Shown: one piece after another, positions 13,705 through 26,255 of the stretch
How positions within the stretch are numbered: the first letter of the stretch is position 1
Layout of the letters: each line of letters begins with the position of its first letter
Assembly (NCBI RefSeq): GCF_027596085.1
Contig: NC_072465.1
Span: forward strand, 7,978,102 to 8,042,101
From: Anoplopoma fimbria
Taxonomy: Eukaryota > Chordata > Actinopteri > Perciformes > Anoplopomatidae
Reading direction: 5' to 3'
DNA length: 64,000 nucleotides
Position numbers and translations under genes: made by a program
Notes under the pieces: generated by a model
What the model was told of the DNA's origin: nothing
Seen by the model: the letters and a program-made list of their open reading frames with translations, nothing else
Databases searched by the model: none

Positions 13705-13800
13705 TATCCATTTAATTACATTCACCTGGGCTCCCAGGTGGCCAATAATCGCTGATAAGATGGCTCCAATTAAATAATGCAAGGGCTCAAAGTGCAGAGC
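13705..13800. promoter_or_regulatory. Possible enhancer with palindromic paired E-boxes
   Basis: An 18-bp palindrome (13723-13740) has CACCTGGG and CCCAGGTG arms around CT, so it carries CACCTG and CAGGTG E-boxes, the arrangement bound by ZEB-type and bHLH factors. On its left is TTTAATTACA and on its right GATAAG and CCAATTAAATAAT, which are GATA-like and homeodomain-like words. That density is suggestive only; no function is shown. Confidence 0.3.
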
Positions 13801-14727
13801 AACAAAGTTCAATCCTTTATGGTCTACTTGTAATAATGAAGAGTGGGCTTATGTGAATAGTTTCTTTTAAGTCAAGAACTTTTTATTTTCAATTTAACTA
13901 CATTTCTTATCTACATTGCTGTTTTCTGCATCAAATATAATAGATGAGCTCTTTTATTGATCAAGTAGTGAGGTACTCTCAACATAGGCTACAATTTGTC
14001 AAGCATTTGATGAAATTATGCCAAGGCCTACACAACTACATACGCCTACTTTGGTTTTTCAATGGCCATGTCTTAATTTCTGACTTCACTCAAGCAGCAA
14101 TATATAATCCACAGATCTATTTTCTGTATATCATATCATTAGCATATTATAATTCATTATTGTCATAGTATTTCCATAAAATATGCAGTTATGCAGGTGA
14201 CACATTGTTTTTAACATCAGATCAGTTTCTCTCGAAGTTTTAAACAAAGAGAGGATTTTTACGTGACATAGTTTTCTATAGATACATACCTGATAAACAA
14301 TCTCTGAACACAGAGGACCCAATCATAGGGCCTGACCACCTTTCTACACAATCATAGCCACTGCTTTGTCTCCTTATTCCTATGTTCCCAAGATTTGCGT
14401 TGTTGTAAATTTGTTCAGTCATGATTTAACAAATTAAGGAATATTTCACTATCAGCTCTTTGTCCTCCAGAAGTGCTGATGAAATAATTCATGCATTTAT
14501 GTTTTTCTGCCTGGACCTTGAAGCTCCTACTTGCTTCTACACTGGAACTGTAGCTGGGCAGAATTCTGCAGCCAGGATACTGAATAAAGAGTTTTTCTTC
14601 CAACCTAACCTCCACAGAAAAAAAAAGTTTTTTCTCCTTCCTGTTACAAAAGGCTTCTCAGATCCAGGGGTTTATGTCTTTGAGCTGTTACAGATTCCAG
14701 GTTAAAGTTAGCAGTACAAGTAAGCCA
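13801..14727. other. Non-coding DNA, nothing recognised
   Basis: AT-rich sequence; the short frames at 13944-14168 and 14460-14705 are featureless. Confidence 0.4.
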
Positions 14728-15040
14728 AGTTTCCACCAAGCAGTTCAGTTAAGTTCAGTTTGTTACACATTCGAACAGTTATTAGCAAAGGTTGTGGGTG
14801 GTATCAATAGAGAACCATTCCATTCTTGGTACCACCTCGGTCCAGATTCCAAGCAAGCAGAGCTGATTCTGGAACTAGAACAATGGGAGACCACTTCTTG
14901 TTCAGAGAGAATGTAGCATCGGCATGGCAATCAGTTGAGAATCCTGCCTGCACTGAGGGGGGCACTATCGCCAGTGGAAACACGGCATAGAGAAAAGGAC
15001 CTGGTACCAAAAGTGAGGGAGTCATGCTTTGGAAACACAG
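14728..15040. mobile_element. Degenerate MITE-like element
   Basis: The left end has 'agtttccaccaagcagttca' with 'gttcagtt' duplicated, the middle has 'cttggtaccacct', and the right part has 'gccagtggaaacacggcata' and 'ctggtaccaaaa'. The 'gtttccacc' and 'gtggaaac' words in opposite orientation, with GGTACC words between, match a fish MITE type that I recognise. No intact terminal repeat or target duplication can be defined. Confidence 0.4.
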
Positions 15041-16544
15041 CATTAGTATTCGGACGGCTGGCACTGCCTCTGTTTCAAAACATATTTTTATAGATCCACC
15101 ATTCTGACTAATGGCTGTTTTGTTGCTGCACAATAGTGTTTTTCTCATGTAAGCACATCCATCTGTTGGATTTGGTTCTATAACTTTTATACAGATATTG
15201 ATATTGCACAGATATATTAATAGATTTCTTTCTCCCTTTTTTCTGAGAGTTAGTTGAACTTTTTTTGTACTGCAGATGCTTTGTATTTTGTAACTGCACT
15301 TTCATTTCCCTTTCTTTCAAAAATGTTGTACTTGAAGAGTAAACACAGTTGTTATCCTTATTGCTATCATTACTTTGGACTTGGGAGTCGTCAAAGTTAT
15401 ACAATTATTCAACTTTTAACAAAGCAACAACCAGAAGCAATTTTTATGCTGGTACACCTGCTACGTCAATTTTGAATTGTTGGTGAAATTCGATTTGAAA
15501 GATTCAACACAGCTTGCTTATTGTTGATGATAAGGAGCCTTTTGAATAGTGTAGACTCTTTTCCTCTGATACTCAAAGCGGAAAAGATGGAGCTGCCTTT
15601 GTGTTTAATTAAGGGGATCGCTTAGCATCGGCAGCGTTACAACTTCTCCCAGGATTGATTTGACAGCCCTAAGCCTGAATCTTTTTGTAGAAAGCACATT
15701 CCATCTGTTTGTCACCTCTTAATATGAACAGAGTCGCTGGAGCTGAAAATATGTTGCGAGACCAATATATAAGGAATACTAGCCATCCCAATGCATCGCC
15801 AGAGCTAGCAACATAATGCCTAAACATTGGGCTGATGGTGCACACTCTGCATGACAAATGTGTGCTGGTGTCGGTGACACATGTGATTAGAAAAGGCAGT
15901 CCCTGGAGCATTAACACAGTCCTAATGGAGATGCAGTGTTTGGGGGAGAGATGAAAAAAAAAAGTCTTGACCGTGTTTGAGAGTAATCAGTTAAAGCCGC
16001 AATGATGAGGCTCTAACATGGACAGTCAGTTCTAACATCATTAACAGGTCATGGCCACCTAATAGCTGCACTCTGAATCATCGTTCATCATTTTAACCCC
16101 TTCATCTCTGATGGTGTGAATGAGCTAATAGCTTCTTCCCTCCATTCATTCATTAGTTACTAAACCTAATTTGATACAGTGTTTCAAAGACAGCTGCCTA
16201 AGCAATACAGTCAATTTGCATGCTGTCTTGATGATTTTTTATAATGGCTACCTTTATGTGAAGATAAGGGATCTTACGTTTTCTTCCCTGTGTGCTGGTA
16301 GTTAATCATCTAAAGATTGATTTTCCTAGACTTGCTGGATTTTAAATACCTCACTGAGCATTTTAATGTGACCGTCTTCAGTGCCTGGAAAATAATTTTC
16401 AGCAAAGGGCGGCAAACTGGGCCTTTCAACCGGCCGAGGGGATACCGAGACCTGACAGAGGCCAACTTCAAACCCAGGAGCTTATCTCGTATTAAATTAT
16501 TTATAGGCAAATAAAAAAAAGAGAAATCAATTTTCAAAAGGTAA
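15041..16544. other. Non-coding DNA, nothing recognised
   Basis: No gene or repeat is supported. Several short frames occur on both strands. The sequence from about 15900 looks unique and may include conserved non-coding DNA. Confidence 0.4.
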
Positions 16545-16790
16545 TGGCAATCCCTTCTCCTGTCCTCTGACGTACAGCTCCATAGTGATGTTTACAGCAC
16601 ACTGTCAGATATTTTTGAAAATCACATAAATACAAATAAGCACAGATTTTTATAACTGAGCTATTTGCATGCTGAGATCAGGGACAATGATGATATTGTC
16701 TTGATTCCCTTCTCCAAAGCACGATCCCATTTAATGTGCTCAGTGCAGTGTCAGAATATTTTGGAAACCACATAAATATAAATTTGCCAC
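16545..16790. repeat. Diverged tandem duplication of a non-coding module
   Basis: Copy A (16552-16640) and copy B (16707-16782) share 'cccttctcc', then, after 51 or 42 bases, 'tgtcaga-atttt-gaaa-cacataaata-aaat'. Both order and orientation are kept and the 9-base spacing difference is one indel. This is an old local duplication in sequence with no coding frame. Confidence 0.65.
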
Positions 16791-17719
16791 GGTTGCTCTA
16801 ACTAACAGATTCTGGAGCTAATGCTGATGCCCCGATCATTTGTTTTTCATCAGTTATGCTTGTATGTTTTCCTCATGATTGTGCAAAAAGACACAATTTT
16901 CACCTGGTATTAGCATGTGATCTATATGGACACATTATCTGGATAATGACATCTAATTATGTAGGATTTTGCGTTGACACCTGGCGTCAACGATCACTGT
17001 GATTAAGGTGATTGTGCCTGATTTGTGATCAGATTTCAATGTGCAAATTATGTAAGCAGAGCTGGCAGACAAACATGTATCAGGGGAAGTGATGCTAAAT
17101 GCTCTTGAGGGGCTGCTATGACCCTGAACGTGTTAAGTGCTGGATGCTGTGTTCCAAGATGTCGCATTCAGTTATTTACTGGGCCGCTTGCTCACGTCTC
17201 CACGTTTTTGGGCTCACACATCTTGTATCCACAGGGATTTTTAAGCCCTGCATGGTTCACTTAACCTTTTCGGGTCTCCAAGAATTTGGCTGCCAGTTTC
17301 AGGGTACGCTTAGAGGATGGGCGGATATATAGAATAAGTAAAGCTATTTATGCTTTATTAGCCCTCCAAAAATAAGCTGTAGGCTACATATAGCTGATAA
17401 TATCTGTGATTATTGTATTGATGCTATTTGTGCATTACTTTTTTTAAACCAATTGTTCAAAAGTATATAAAAAGAGTATCATTACAGCAGAAGAATTTGG
17501 AGATAAACATATTTACATCAAAATGCAATGCAAATATTAAGAATAACAGGCACACAACTTTGTCTAGCTATCAAATGAAACTGCAACAGAGTCTTGCCAA
17601 AGTCCACAGAGAGCAGTGATAACATCCACAGGCTGACAAAAGTCAAGTGTGACTGATATATGAACTACTGTGGTGAGCCCCGGAGCCCAAGTGGTCTGTT
17701 CCGTATTCCTACATAAGCG
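16791..17719. other. Non-coding DNA, nothing recognised
   Basis: AT-rich with unique appearance. Frames at 17099-17332 and 17428-17619 have no known features. Confidence 0.4.
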
Positions 17720-18640
17720 CAGTACCGTATTTTCCGCACTATAGGGCGCACTGGATTATAAGGCGCACTGTCAATGAATGGTCTATTTTCGATCTTTTTT
17801 CATATATAAAGCGCACCAGACTATAAGGCGCATTAAGCGAAACAAAACAGTCAGTCAGTCAAACTTTATTAAACGTGTTCACAATAACTCTCAACATTGT
17901 TCAAACGTTAATGAGCGTATTCACAATAACTCCCAACCCTGTTCAGTTGTAACACGTAAAAAAAACAGTCTGAAACCGCTAAATCAAACGTTAGCGTATT
18001 CACAATAACTCTCAAAATTGTTCAGTTATAACACGTAAAATACAACACAATACAGTCACTTTTTCAGTTCATTCCTCGTTCACAAATCCCTCAAATTCTT
18101 CATCTTCAGTGTCCGAGTTTAACAGTTGGGCGATTACGGCATCCAGCATGCCCGGATCCCTCTCGTCATTATCCGAGTCAGAGTCAGTGTCGTTGCTGTT
18201 ACCTGGCAGTTCAGTGATGATTCCGGCCTTCGTGAAAGCTCGGACCACAGTTGAGACTGATACCTTAGCCCAGGCATCCACGATCCATTGGCAGATAGTA
18301 GCGTAAGTCGCCCGGCGCTGTCTCCCTGTCTTGGTGAATGTGTGTTCGCCTTCTGTCATCCACTGCTCCCACGCAGCTCGCAGTTTAACTTTGAACGCCC
18401 TGTTGACACCAATATCTAGCGGCTGGAGTTCTTTAGTTAATCCACCCGGAATGATGGCAAGCTCCGAATTAGTTTGCTTCACTTTGTTTTTGACAGCATC
18501 GGTGAGATGGGCGCGCATGGAGTCGCAGATCAATAGGGACGGAGATTTGTGGAAAAAGCCATCCGGTCTCTTGACGTAAATTTCTCTCAGCCACTCACTC
18601 ATCTTTTCCTCGTCCATCCAGCTAGCAATTAACATAATTG
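17720..18640 (-). mobile_element. Pogo/Tigger-type DNA transposon, 5'-truncated
   Basis: The element carries a minus-strand transposase remnant (18069-18635), a 3' non-coding part with three copies of 'ttcacaataactc' (17879, 17920, 17999), and a terminal block (17720-17835) starting 'cagtaccgtattttccgc' with four 'GCGCA' words. That terminus is a familiar end of fish pogo elements. The other terminus and the first half of the transposase are missing: pogo similarity stops about 18635 and the flank is unlike any element. Confidence 0.8.
18069..18635 (-). pseudogene. Pogo-family transposase, C-terminal part (DDE domain remnant)
   Basis: The 188-residue frame matches the C-terminal half of pogo/Tigger transposases, DDE-type enzymes that cut and paste DNA. 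It has the second catalytic Asp in LLICDSMRAHLTD (D38), the third in GGLTKELQPLDIGVNRAFK (D74), a WEQWM segment, and an acidic C-terminus with TDSDSDNDERD. The first Asp and the N-terminal CENP-B-like DNA-binding domains are missing. The start codon at 18635 lies at the truncation edge, so it is probably not the true start. There are no stops or frameshifts within the frame. The remnant is unlikely to be active; domestication is not shown. Confidence 0.85.
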
Positions 18641-21600
18641 ATTTGTATCCCTATTTAAGAAACTGATGATCTCATTTGAGGTTTACATATTGGAATACTT
18701 CGGCATTCCAAGACATAAAATTCGACTGGATTGAATGAATCAGAGTCTGGTAATACAATGACTCATTTTAAGGGGTTGTATCGATATGACATTTTTTTTA
18801 CAGCCCCTTTTTGTATTGATGATGAAATCTTTTTGGCTAATGAGTGTCACGAGATCCTGCATTCTGACTATGGCCACAAAAATCCCAATACAGCCCAGCA
18901 CTATTCCTGGGCAGTCTGGTTGGCTGCCCTACACTTCAAACTACGACCCTGTACATGGCCGTAGATATGGCAAGAAAGGAAGTCAGTGGACGTAGTATAA
19001 AGAGCAACAAAATACAAAGGAAATTCACCATGGAGACCGTTGTTTATGTTCCTTGTGAAACCAAAGTCAATGTAGACTTACTCTATGTTACATGTGTTAA
19101 GTTATGTAAAGCAACACAATGTAATTCTCTTTCATTACGTAACCTGTTACATAACGTGCAACCTTAACCAAGTTGTTTCCGGTGAACATGGACGTTTATT
19201 CTGAAAAGAAAGTTTATGCATGTGGAAATTGACGATTACTAGTAGTAACCATAGTTCAATGTGCAGGGCTTCTGACCAAGCTGCCGTACTTGACGAGTAT
19301 GGAATGAGAACGTGTTGTCCTGGGAGCTCTACTAAATCTACCGACAACGTGCAGGGTCACGTGACAGATGGAGACGCCAGATGTTATCAATTGGCTACTT
19401 TTCTGTGACGGTGCTAACATTACTTATACTGTAAAAAGGCAATCCGCAGCCAGTGAAGAAGCATGCTAGCGCCAATCACAATTTGAGCCTAATTGTTAAT
19501 AACAATTGTAAATAGGGCCATACAATGAGGGTACATGTCTAGATTGCTATATTATGCAAATGTATTTCACTTTAATTAACGGGAGGACTACTTCTGCATG
19601 TGACTGATATCCAATCATCTCAGTTGTCGTGTTCACACATGCTCCCGGTGCTGCAGTCTGAGACAATGTGTCTTGTCATCACGTGTAAATGTTATCACGT
19701 TGGGGACCAGCAGCTGATTTCTCACTTTTGTCTCTGAATTATGAACAGAGGAATGTGCCATTGATTTTATCTACATGTGAGTGGAAATTAATTAAACAGC
19801 CCTGCCTCTTTATTCTGCTCCTTAATTATAAGTGAATTAAAGAATGCCCAATGTGAATTATGTCTAATCAGAGGAATAGATTTCACCAATTAAGGTGCCC
19901 TCCAGTCTGGAGGTGAGGGTAAAAATATGTGGCAGACTTGCTCATAAATCCAAGTATTGATTTGAACACGGAGGCGGCGTGATTCAATAATAATACCACA
20001 GCTCTCCCTGTGCATTGCAATGTCAATTCCTATACAGAGAGAGAGACAATGATTGGAGACCATTAAGCCGACCGCCGATGGCAACGGGAGCTCAGAATAT
20101 TGTTCCGCGTGTCGACGGAGCTGTTGTGACTTTTGGTGTGGAAATTTTAATGAGAGGACCTTGGACAGCATCTTTACATTTTGCAGTCAGTTACGGAGCT
20201 GAGTTGAATATTAACTGAGCATCAAATAAACACACACGCTGCTTAAAAAAAAATACAGTCAATACAATGTAATCAAAATAAAATAAAAGCAAACCTAAAG
20301 AAACTGTTATTAAGGTGATGGACGTACCACACGTAAAAAAACGTCCATGAGCAATTTTCCACACATAAATTGGTAATTCTAAAAGAGGAATGTGGTGAGA
20401 TTATGTGCACCTCACACATATTCCAATTTGTACAGAGTTTTCTACAGTAAGCTCAGTTTGAAGATGAAATGGAATAAAGGAATGTGATCGGTCCAATTTA
20501 AAAGCAATTCAAGGCAAGTTATACACCTTATCATTTTGTGTGCTTGATTTTCTGATTGTTTTTAATGATACTGCAGGTATTTTCCTGTGTTTATGTTTTC
20601 GTTTTCTCCTTTATTGTGAGGCATTCTGCAAAGACTATTGCAATATGAGTGCTCTAAAGTTAAATAATAATTTTTGTGAGATTTGATAATTATGAGCCAT
20701 CGCTGTGGATGATGGATTACAGGTACATACAGGTGCTGTAAAACGCCACATGTCTTACAGTCTGGTGGAGCAGACAGGGGTATGATATGCAAACAGTTGA
20801 TTAAGAGTAGTTAATTTATAGCTGACGACGAAGTGGAAATCAAGGTGTTGTACATGCTACTCTTTTACAATGAAAGGAATTTATAAATGTGACGAAAGAG
20901 TGTATATGTGTAAAATATGATATATAAACAAACCGCTCTGTAAAAAAACTTCAGAATATAAAATACAGCTGCGGACTGCGTTGTGTTAATTGACCAACAA
21001 CGATGGCAGTTGTCCAGTCAATGTTCAGATCTAACAGAGAGCTCCGTCAGGTATTGTCAAATCACAGTCACAAAGCAGAGCAAGCAATATATAGACATGA
21101 GCACATTCATCACTCAGGTGATTTCGATCTGCAAGACTGAGAGTCAATCAGCTCTCAAGCTGGACCAATCAGAGCAGCGCTCAACGTCGCTGTCTGATAC
21201 TCCCCCATGGGGACAAAGCATGGGCTTCTATGAGAAAGTAGTTAGACACTTTAAGATCAATATCAAACAAGCATAATAATATGCCAAATGAAAAAAATGA
21301 AATGAAAAAAGGGTTTATTTAGAAATAAATATATATTTAAGTATAATCCAGTCAAAAACACAATGCATCAGGCAGTGAGAGCAGTCAGCAGCTGTCGCAC
21401 TGACTAAACAGTACAACATGAATGTTAGCTAGTTGCTAAATATCATGGAATATCAAAAATATCAACAGTCAATCATATCGTGAAAATCAACAAAAGTATC
21501 CATACAAGTATCAATGCTGTGCAATTAAAATATGGTACACATTAAAAATAGAAGTATGCAATGTTGACACCACTGTAGAGACACAAAAATATGTAACGTA

Positions 21601-24600
21601 TGACATTTTTGCTTAAGCGAACCTATCCGTAATGCATGGTGTTCCCCAACTACAACAGTTTTTTTGTATAATAAGATTAAAAAAAACTTTAGATATGCAA
21701 TCTATGCAATTAATATGTTTTCCTAATCAGAAATCTGAACATTGGATAAAGCCGGGGTCAAAATTCCAGTTTTTATTGTTGACATATGAGAGTTTAAGGT
21801 TTTTACAAAGGGGATTTTGGATACCTCTTTTTATCACTCCATAAATCGTAAAATACTGTCAGCAGCCATAAAAATCAATTTTCGCCATGTTTTCAGGAAT
21901 AAATGTCCTATAAATCTTGCTCCGAATGATATATGAAGGAATCCCTGTGTAAAAACCTTCTGAATATATAAAGGAATGAAACTGGAAAGCTCAGTGTAGA
22001 AAAAATCTTTTCAGAGAACGATTTTTGTGTGTAACTATGGTCAAATTCCATATATTTTGCAAGACACTACAAGTGAACTGGGTCAATAATGTTACTAATA
22101 GATATCACCATGAAACTTCCCCAGTTGATTACCCACATCAAGACGATACTTTTTCTTATTACAAGTTTTCTTGAATTGTATGTTTAAATAAGTGAATGAG
22201 GCATTATCTAATGCTAACTCTTGGTTAATTTAAAGCTACAGACAAAATGTTGTTAAATAAAAACCTTTCCTTTCCCGTAGCCTGAAAGAAAATATTCTAT
22301 GGAAGCAAAATAGCTCAAAATGTAAAAATTGACAGTGCATAAATAATCTATGTTTTTGTCTCCCCTCAAAGAACACACAAATAACAAAACAACATCTCTT
22401 ATGTTCAAGCTAAAACCCCCAGATTCAAATGATTTAAAGTTTTTAGAGGAGGGCAAGGCATGTCAGAACCCCACTGTTCTCTGATAGCATTTTATCCAAT
22501 GTAAGGATGGTATATATTTAGAAAAGATCTGAACCCACAGTGGAGCCGTGGAGGATGCCGCAGCGCTGACCTGAACTCTCCAGTGGCATCAGATAAAGTT
22601 CTGTGCAGCAGATAGAGAAGAGGAAGCAGCCTAAAGCAGTGGCAGAGATGCCAACCCAGAGAGTAGGAGTGAATGATCGTCTGTGTCAAAACCTGCTCCA
22701 AGATCCGGGAGAACTAAAACAGGATTTTCCACCTTAGTTACTAAAAGCGAGTCATTCATCACCTTGAGAGGAACTGTCTCGCTGCTATGAGCAGGAAAAG
22801 GAGCACGAGAGAGCGGATTGAAATTTCTTCAGAGAATTACGGCTCAAAAGAGTAACTAATTAGTTTGGTGTGCTTTTTTTCAAGATCTATCGGCAGGAGA
22901 GGCGATATACTGTAGACATTAGTCCGTAGTGGGAAATAAGGTTCAAGATTTCAGAGCTACAGAATAGTGGAAGCACTGTTTAATACGGAGGTTGTTCCAT
23001 TGGATAGGAGAGGAAGCAGTAATAGTAGTTATTATAAACTTAATATACCGATTCTTGAAACAAGACTGCGCTTGTAACAGAAACACAAGTGATAAAACAT
23101 CAAAAGCACAACTTAGTAACACAGAAGACAGATGAGAGAGGTGATAATAGAATCAGTGCCTTCACAAGAGTGTATTTTTAGCCACTCTAGCAGCAGTGCT
23201 CTGGGGAAGGCACTGTTGGTCGCTCGGTCTGTCGATCTGTTGGTCCAACACCTGAGTCCACAGTGAAATAATCTAGATAGCAATGACTGGACTGTGACCC
23301 ATGGCATACAAGCACACGGTCCTCAGGAGATGAATCTTAGTCACTGCTGTGTTCCCAATACTCTCTTCTATAGCACCAGCTCACATCGGAGAACCCATTT
23401 GTTTCTTTTTGATTCTGTCCCTGCCCAAATCTTCAATAAAAAAAAAAAAATGTTGCCTCAAGGGGGCTTTGCATCTGTATTTCAGTGATCTCACAAATGT
23501 TTTCTTTCTACCAGGAATGATAACTTTTTAGCTTGAGGCAAAACCGAATTTTAAATCCAATATTTCCACAGATTGTGCTCTTCTTCTCTGCTGTGGTATA
23601 GCGATTGGAAGGCCGGGTCTGTGGCCGGTGCAGTCTGATTTAAAACATGTAGCTCCAGGCAAGCACTTTATCATTTCAGACAGTGGGAATGGAACATGCT
23701 AACACGCGTTTGACCCAAACTTGCTATTGTTACCCTGATTACCATCCTTACCGCAAGCATGTTAACATGACTATATTAGCTCAGCATACAGGTATCATAC
23801 AAGTTCAACATATTTCAGTAAAACAATGATTTAATAATATCCTCACAATAAGGTTTCATGAAAAATCAATAAACAGTTATGTTTCAATAACTGTTTAGCC
23901 CTATTTTTAGTGTTGTTACAGTATGATGACTAAGAAATAATGCCCATCTAAATAGTAAGCTTTATAATTTACAAACTTCATCTCAACTTAATAAAACATG
24001 TAATATAGCAGTTATTTAATAGAGCAGAATCCAATCCGTCTGATTGTTCCCATCCTTCACATGAACAGTTTCAGTTTCTGCCATCTGGTACTCTCCCAAA
24101 AATAATGTGTGACAAAAAAAAAAAGACACGAAAAGGCAATATATACTCCCCTGCGAATTTCACATCAAAACTATTCAAACTTGCAGCTATATGAATTTGT
24201 GACAGTTGCAAAACTTTTTAAATAAAAGGTTTGACTATAAGCACGCAGGCAAAAGACCAACCGGTTTTCTGTCGACCAAGAGTGACCTCGGTCTGTCTGA
24301 GATCATTAGTTGTATAGCTTAAGCTACTGTGTTAGTTTCCTTTAGTGAAATGCTCTGAGGGAATGTGAGCATCATCTTGTAAACAGTTATGCAGTGTAGA
24401 TGTCTAGGGCTTTTATTGTGAAAGGTAAGAACAGAAGAAGTGGATCTGGTCACCGCTGCTTTTGTCAGGTGGAAAGCATGATTGGTTGATGCCTCTATTC
24501 GAAGTGCAAAAGTTTTTTTGAAAGTATTCATGAACAACAGTTAAAAAATGTATATATATTGACAAAACAACCCAAAAAACCCATCCCCTATTGAGTAGGC

Positions 24601-24749
24601 CTGCAGACTTCCACTAGCTAAAAACAATAAATACAAACTCTAGGAGGAAAAGGTAGCTTAACATATTCTTTTTTATGTTTTGACTTGAGTGTTTTGACTG
24701 AGTATTTATTGGATATATTTTGGTCTTAATGTTGTATTTAAATGCCCTT
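18641..24749. other. Intergenic DNA with no gene recognised
   Basis: About 6.1 kb of AT-rich sequence. The frames (for example 20983-21276 plus and 19890-20171 minus) are short and featureless. Part of 19040-19160 has clustered 'gttaca/gtaac' words and may be an old repeat. Near 23700-23800, 'aacatgctaacacgc' resembles the common fish repeat noted at 12650. Confidence 0.5.
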
Positions 24750-25260
24750 TGTCATGTGTGAAGCAGGCAGGTGGACCCAAATGCGGAAACAGCAACAGGC
24801 AGGGGACAGGAACTCAAGAATAAACTAATTAAGTCAAACTCATAAGTAAACACCGGGAAAATAAGACAGGCAGAAGACGAGGAGCAACGATTCGGCTTCA
24901 GCATTGGGAACAACGTCAAACCAACTGACAAAGAACTCAAAGAGCAGATATAAATACACGAGGAGCTAATCACAGGACGAGGCACAGCTGGAGCGGGCAG
25001 GGAACTGGAATGAGGAACGAAACTCTACAATTGGGTAACATAAGCAACACATAGAGCGAGCACAGACAACTGAAATTATGAAAACATAAGCACAACGACA
25101 GAGGGAAAAAACCTTACAGAAAAAAGTGTATAGCCAGCGCAACAAACTGAATGCCACCAGAACCCAAAACAAGTCTCAGAATATAAACAGTGCAGACTTT
25201 TTAGGGTGACATAACCTTAGAGCCCTTATAAACAACTAAAATCCCGACCGAACCATGACA
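24750..25260 (-). mobile_element. LTR-like non-autonomous element A (511 bp)
   Basis: It begins TGTCATG and ends CATGACA, a perfect 7-bp inverted terminus with TG...CA ends like an LTR. On the minus strand it reads through 'gttcggtcggg', 'ttctgagacttg' and, near the end, 'catttgggtcca'. The same 10-mer tggacccaaa lies 22 bases inside the left end here (24772) and 18 bases inside element B (40956). I saw no target-site duplication and no internal gene, so a solo LTR or a MITE are both possible. Confidence 0.55.
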
Positions 25261-25736
25261 AACTGTGTTTATTGAATAAAGTTATTGATTCTACAATATT
25301 TTCTGTGTTTGTGAAATAATATTGTAGTAAATATGGATGCTTTTTACAAAATAAAAAAAGTTAATAGAAAGATGTTTTGGACAGCTGCCCCATGCTGTAG
25401 TATCTCCTCTTTATTTAATATAATTAAATGTTTGGAGACATTCTTGAGGTGTGAATGAGGTGGTTTGATTGAATCGCTGTCAGTTCAGAACCCAATAAAT
25501 CAACCTGTTGTCAATCCCTATGCATCAGTGCCCCTCGGCGCCTCACACCAACACACCAAGGCAACCTTTAGCTTATCCTCATACAATGCGTCGTTTGATA
25601 TATTACGAAAAAGTTACTCCTGATCTTTCATGCATTTTAGGAAGAAAGTCCAGCAACATGCGTCTATTTCCGCTAGTTACATGCATACAGTCTATTTCAA
25701 AATAAAATGCAAAACACTTTGTCTTCACGGGAGACT
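25261..25736. other. Non-coding DNA, nothing recognised
   Basis: AT-rich flank between the LTR-like element and the next repeat; no supported feature. Confidence 0.4.
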
Positions 25737-26255
25737 AATCTGTTAGGTTTAGGCAACAAGATTACTTTGTTAGATTTAGGTATAGATTTTGGTTTGGGTT
25801 GAAATAACTATGAAAGTGGCATTACTTTAGATCTGAAGTTACGTGACAAAAAAAAATAAAAAATCACAGTTGTATCCTTGTTGGGAACAACCAGCGGTCT
25901 CCTGGCTCTAAGACTGTTTTTTGTTTGACCTATCAACCTCCACTTTTTGAGGTCTTTATAACCTCTGGTTCATGATTATATAGATTAAATACAAATTGAT
26001 TTCATGGGGCTATTTACTATAGCACATGCATTATCGTAATCATAGCTACGAACGCTGTATAAGAACAGCGTGCGTTATTTCAAGGCAACAGCAACTGACA
26101 TTGTAGAAAGAGCAAGAAATTCGACAAAGGGGGGGTTGACCGGCTGGTTTGATGGGTCTAACTCTTCCTGTCTCCTGTCAAAGCAAGTTTAGTATGTTTT
26201 GTAAAGTAACTTCTGATACCGAGCATCTGTATTTGACTAGTTGGGAGTGAGAATA
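25737..26255. repeat. Teleost dispersed repeat with 'gttaggtttaggcaaca' core
   Basis: The word at 25742-25758 is the exact reverse complement of 45073-45089, and 'agttgggagtgaga' (26239-26252) is the reverse complement of 10123-10136. These words are common in percomorph repeats. The extent is an estimate from the two end words; no frame survives. Confidence 0.5.
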
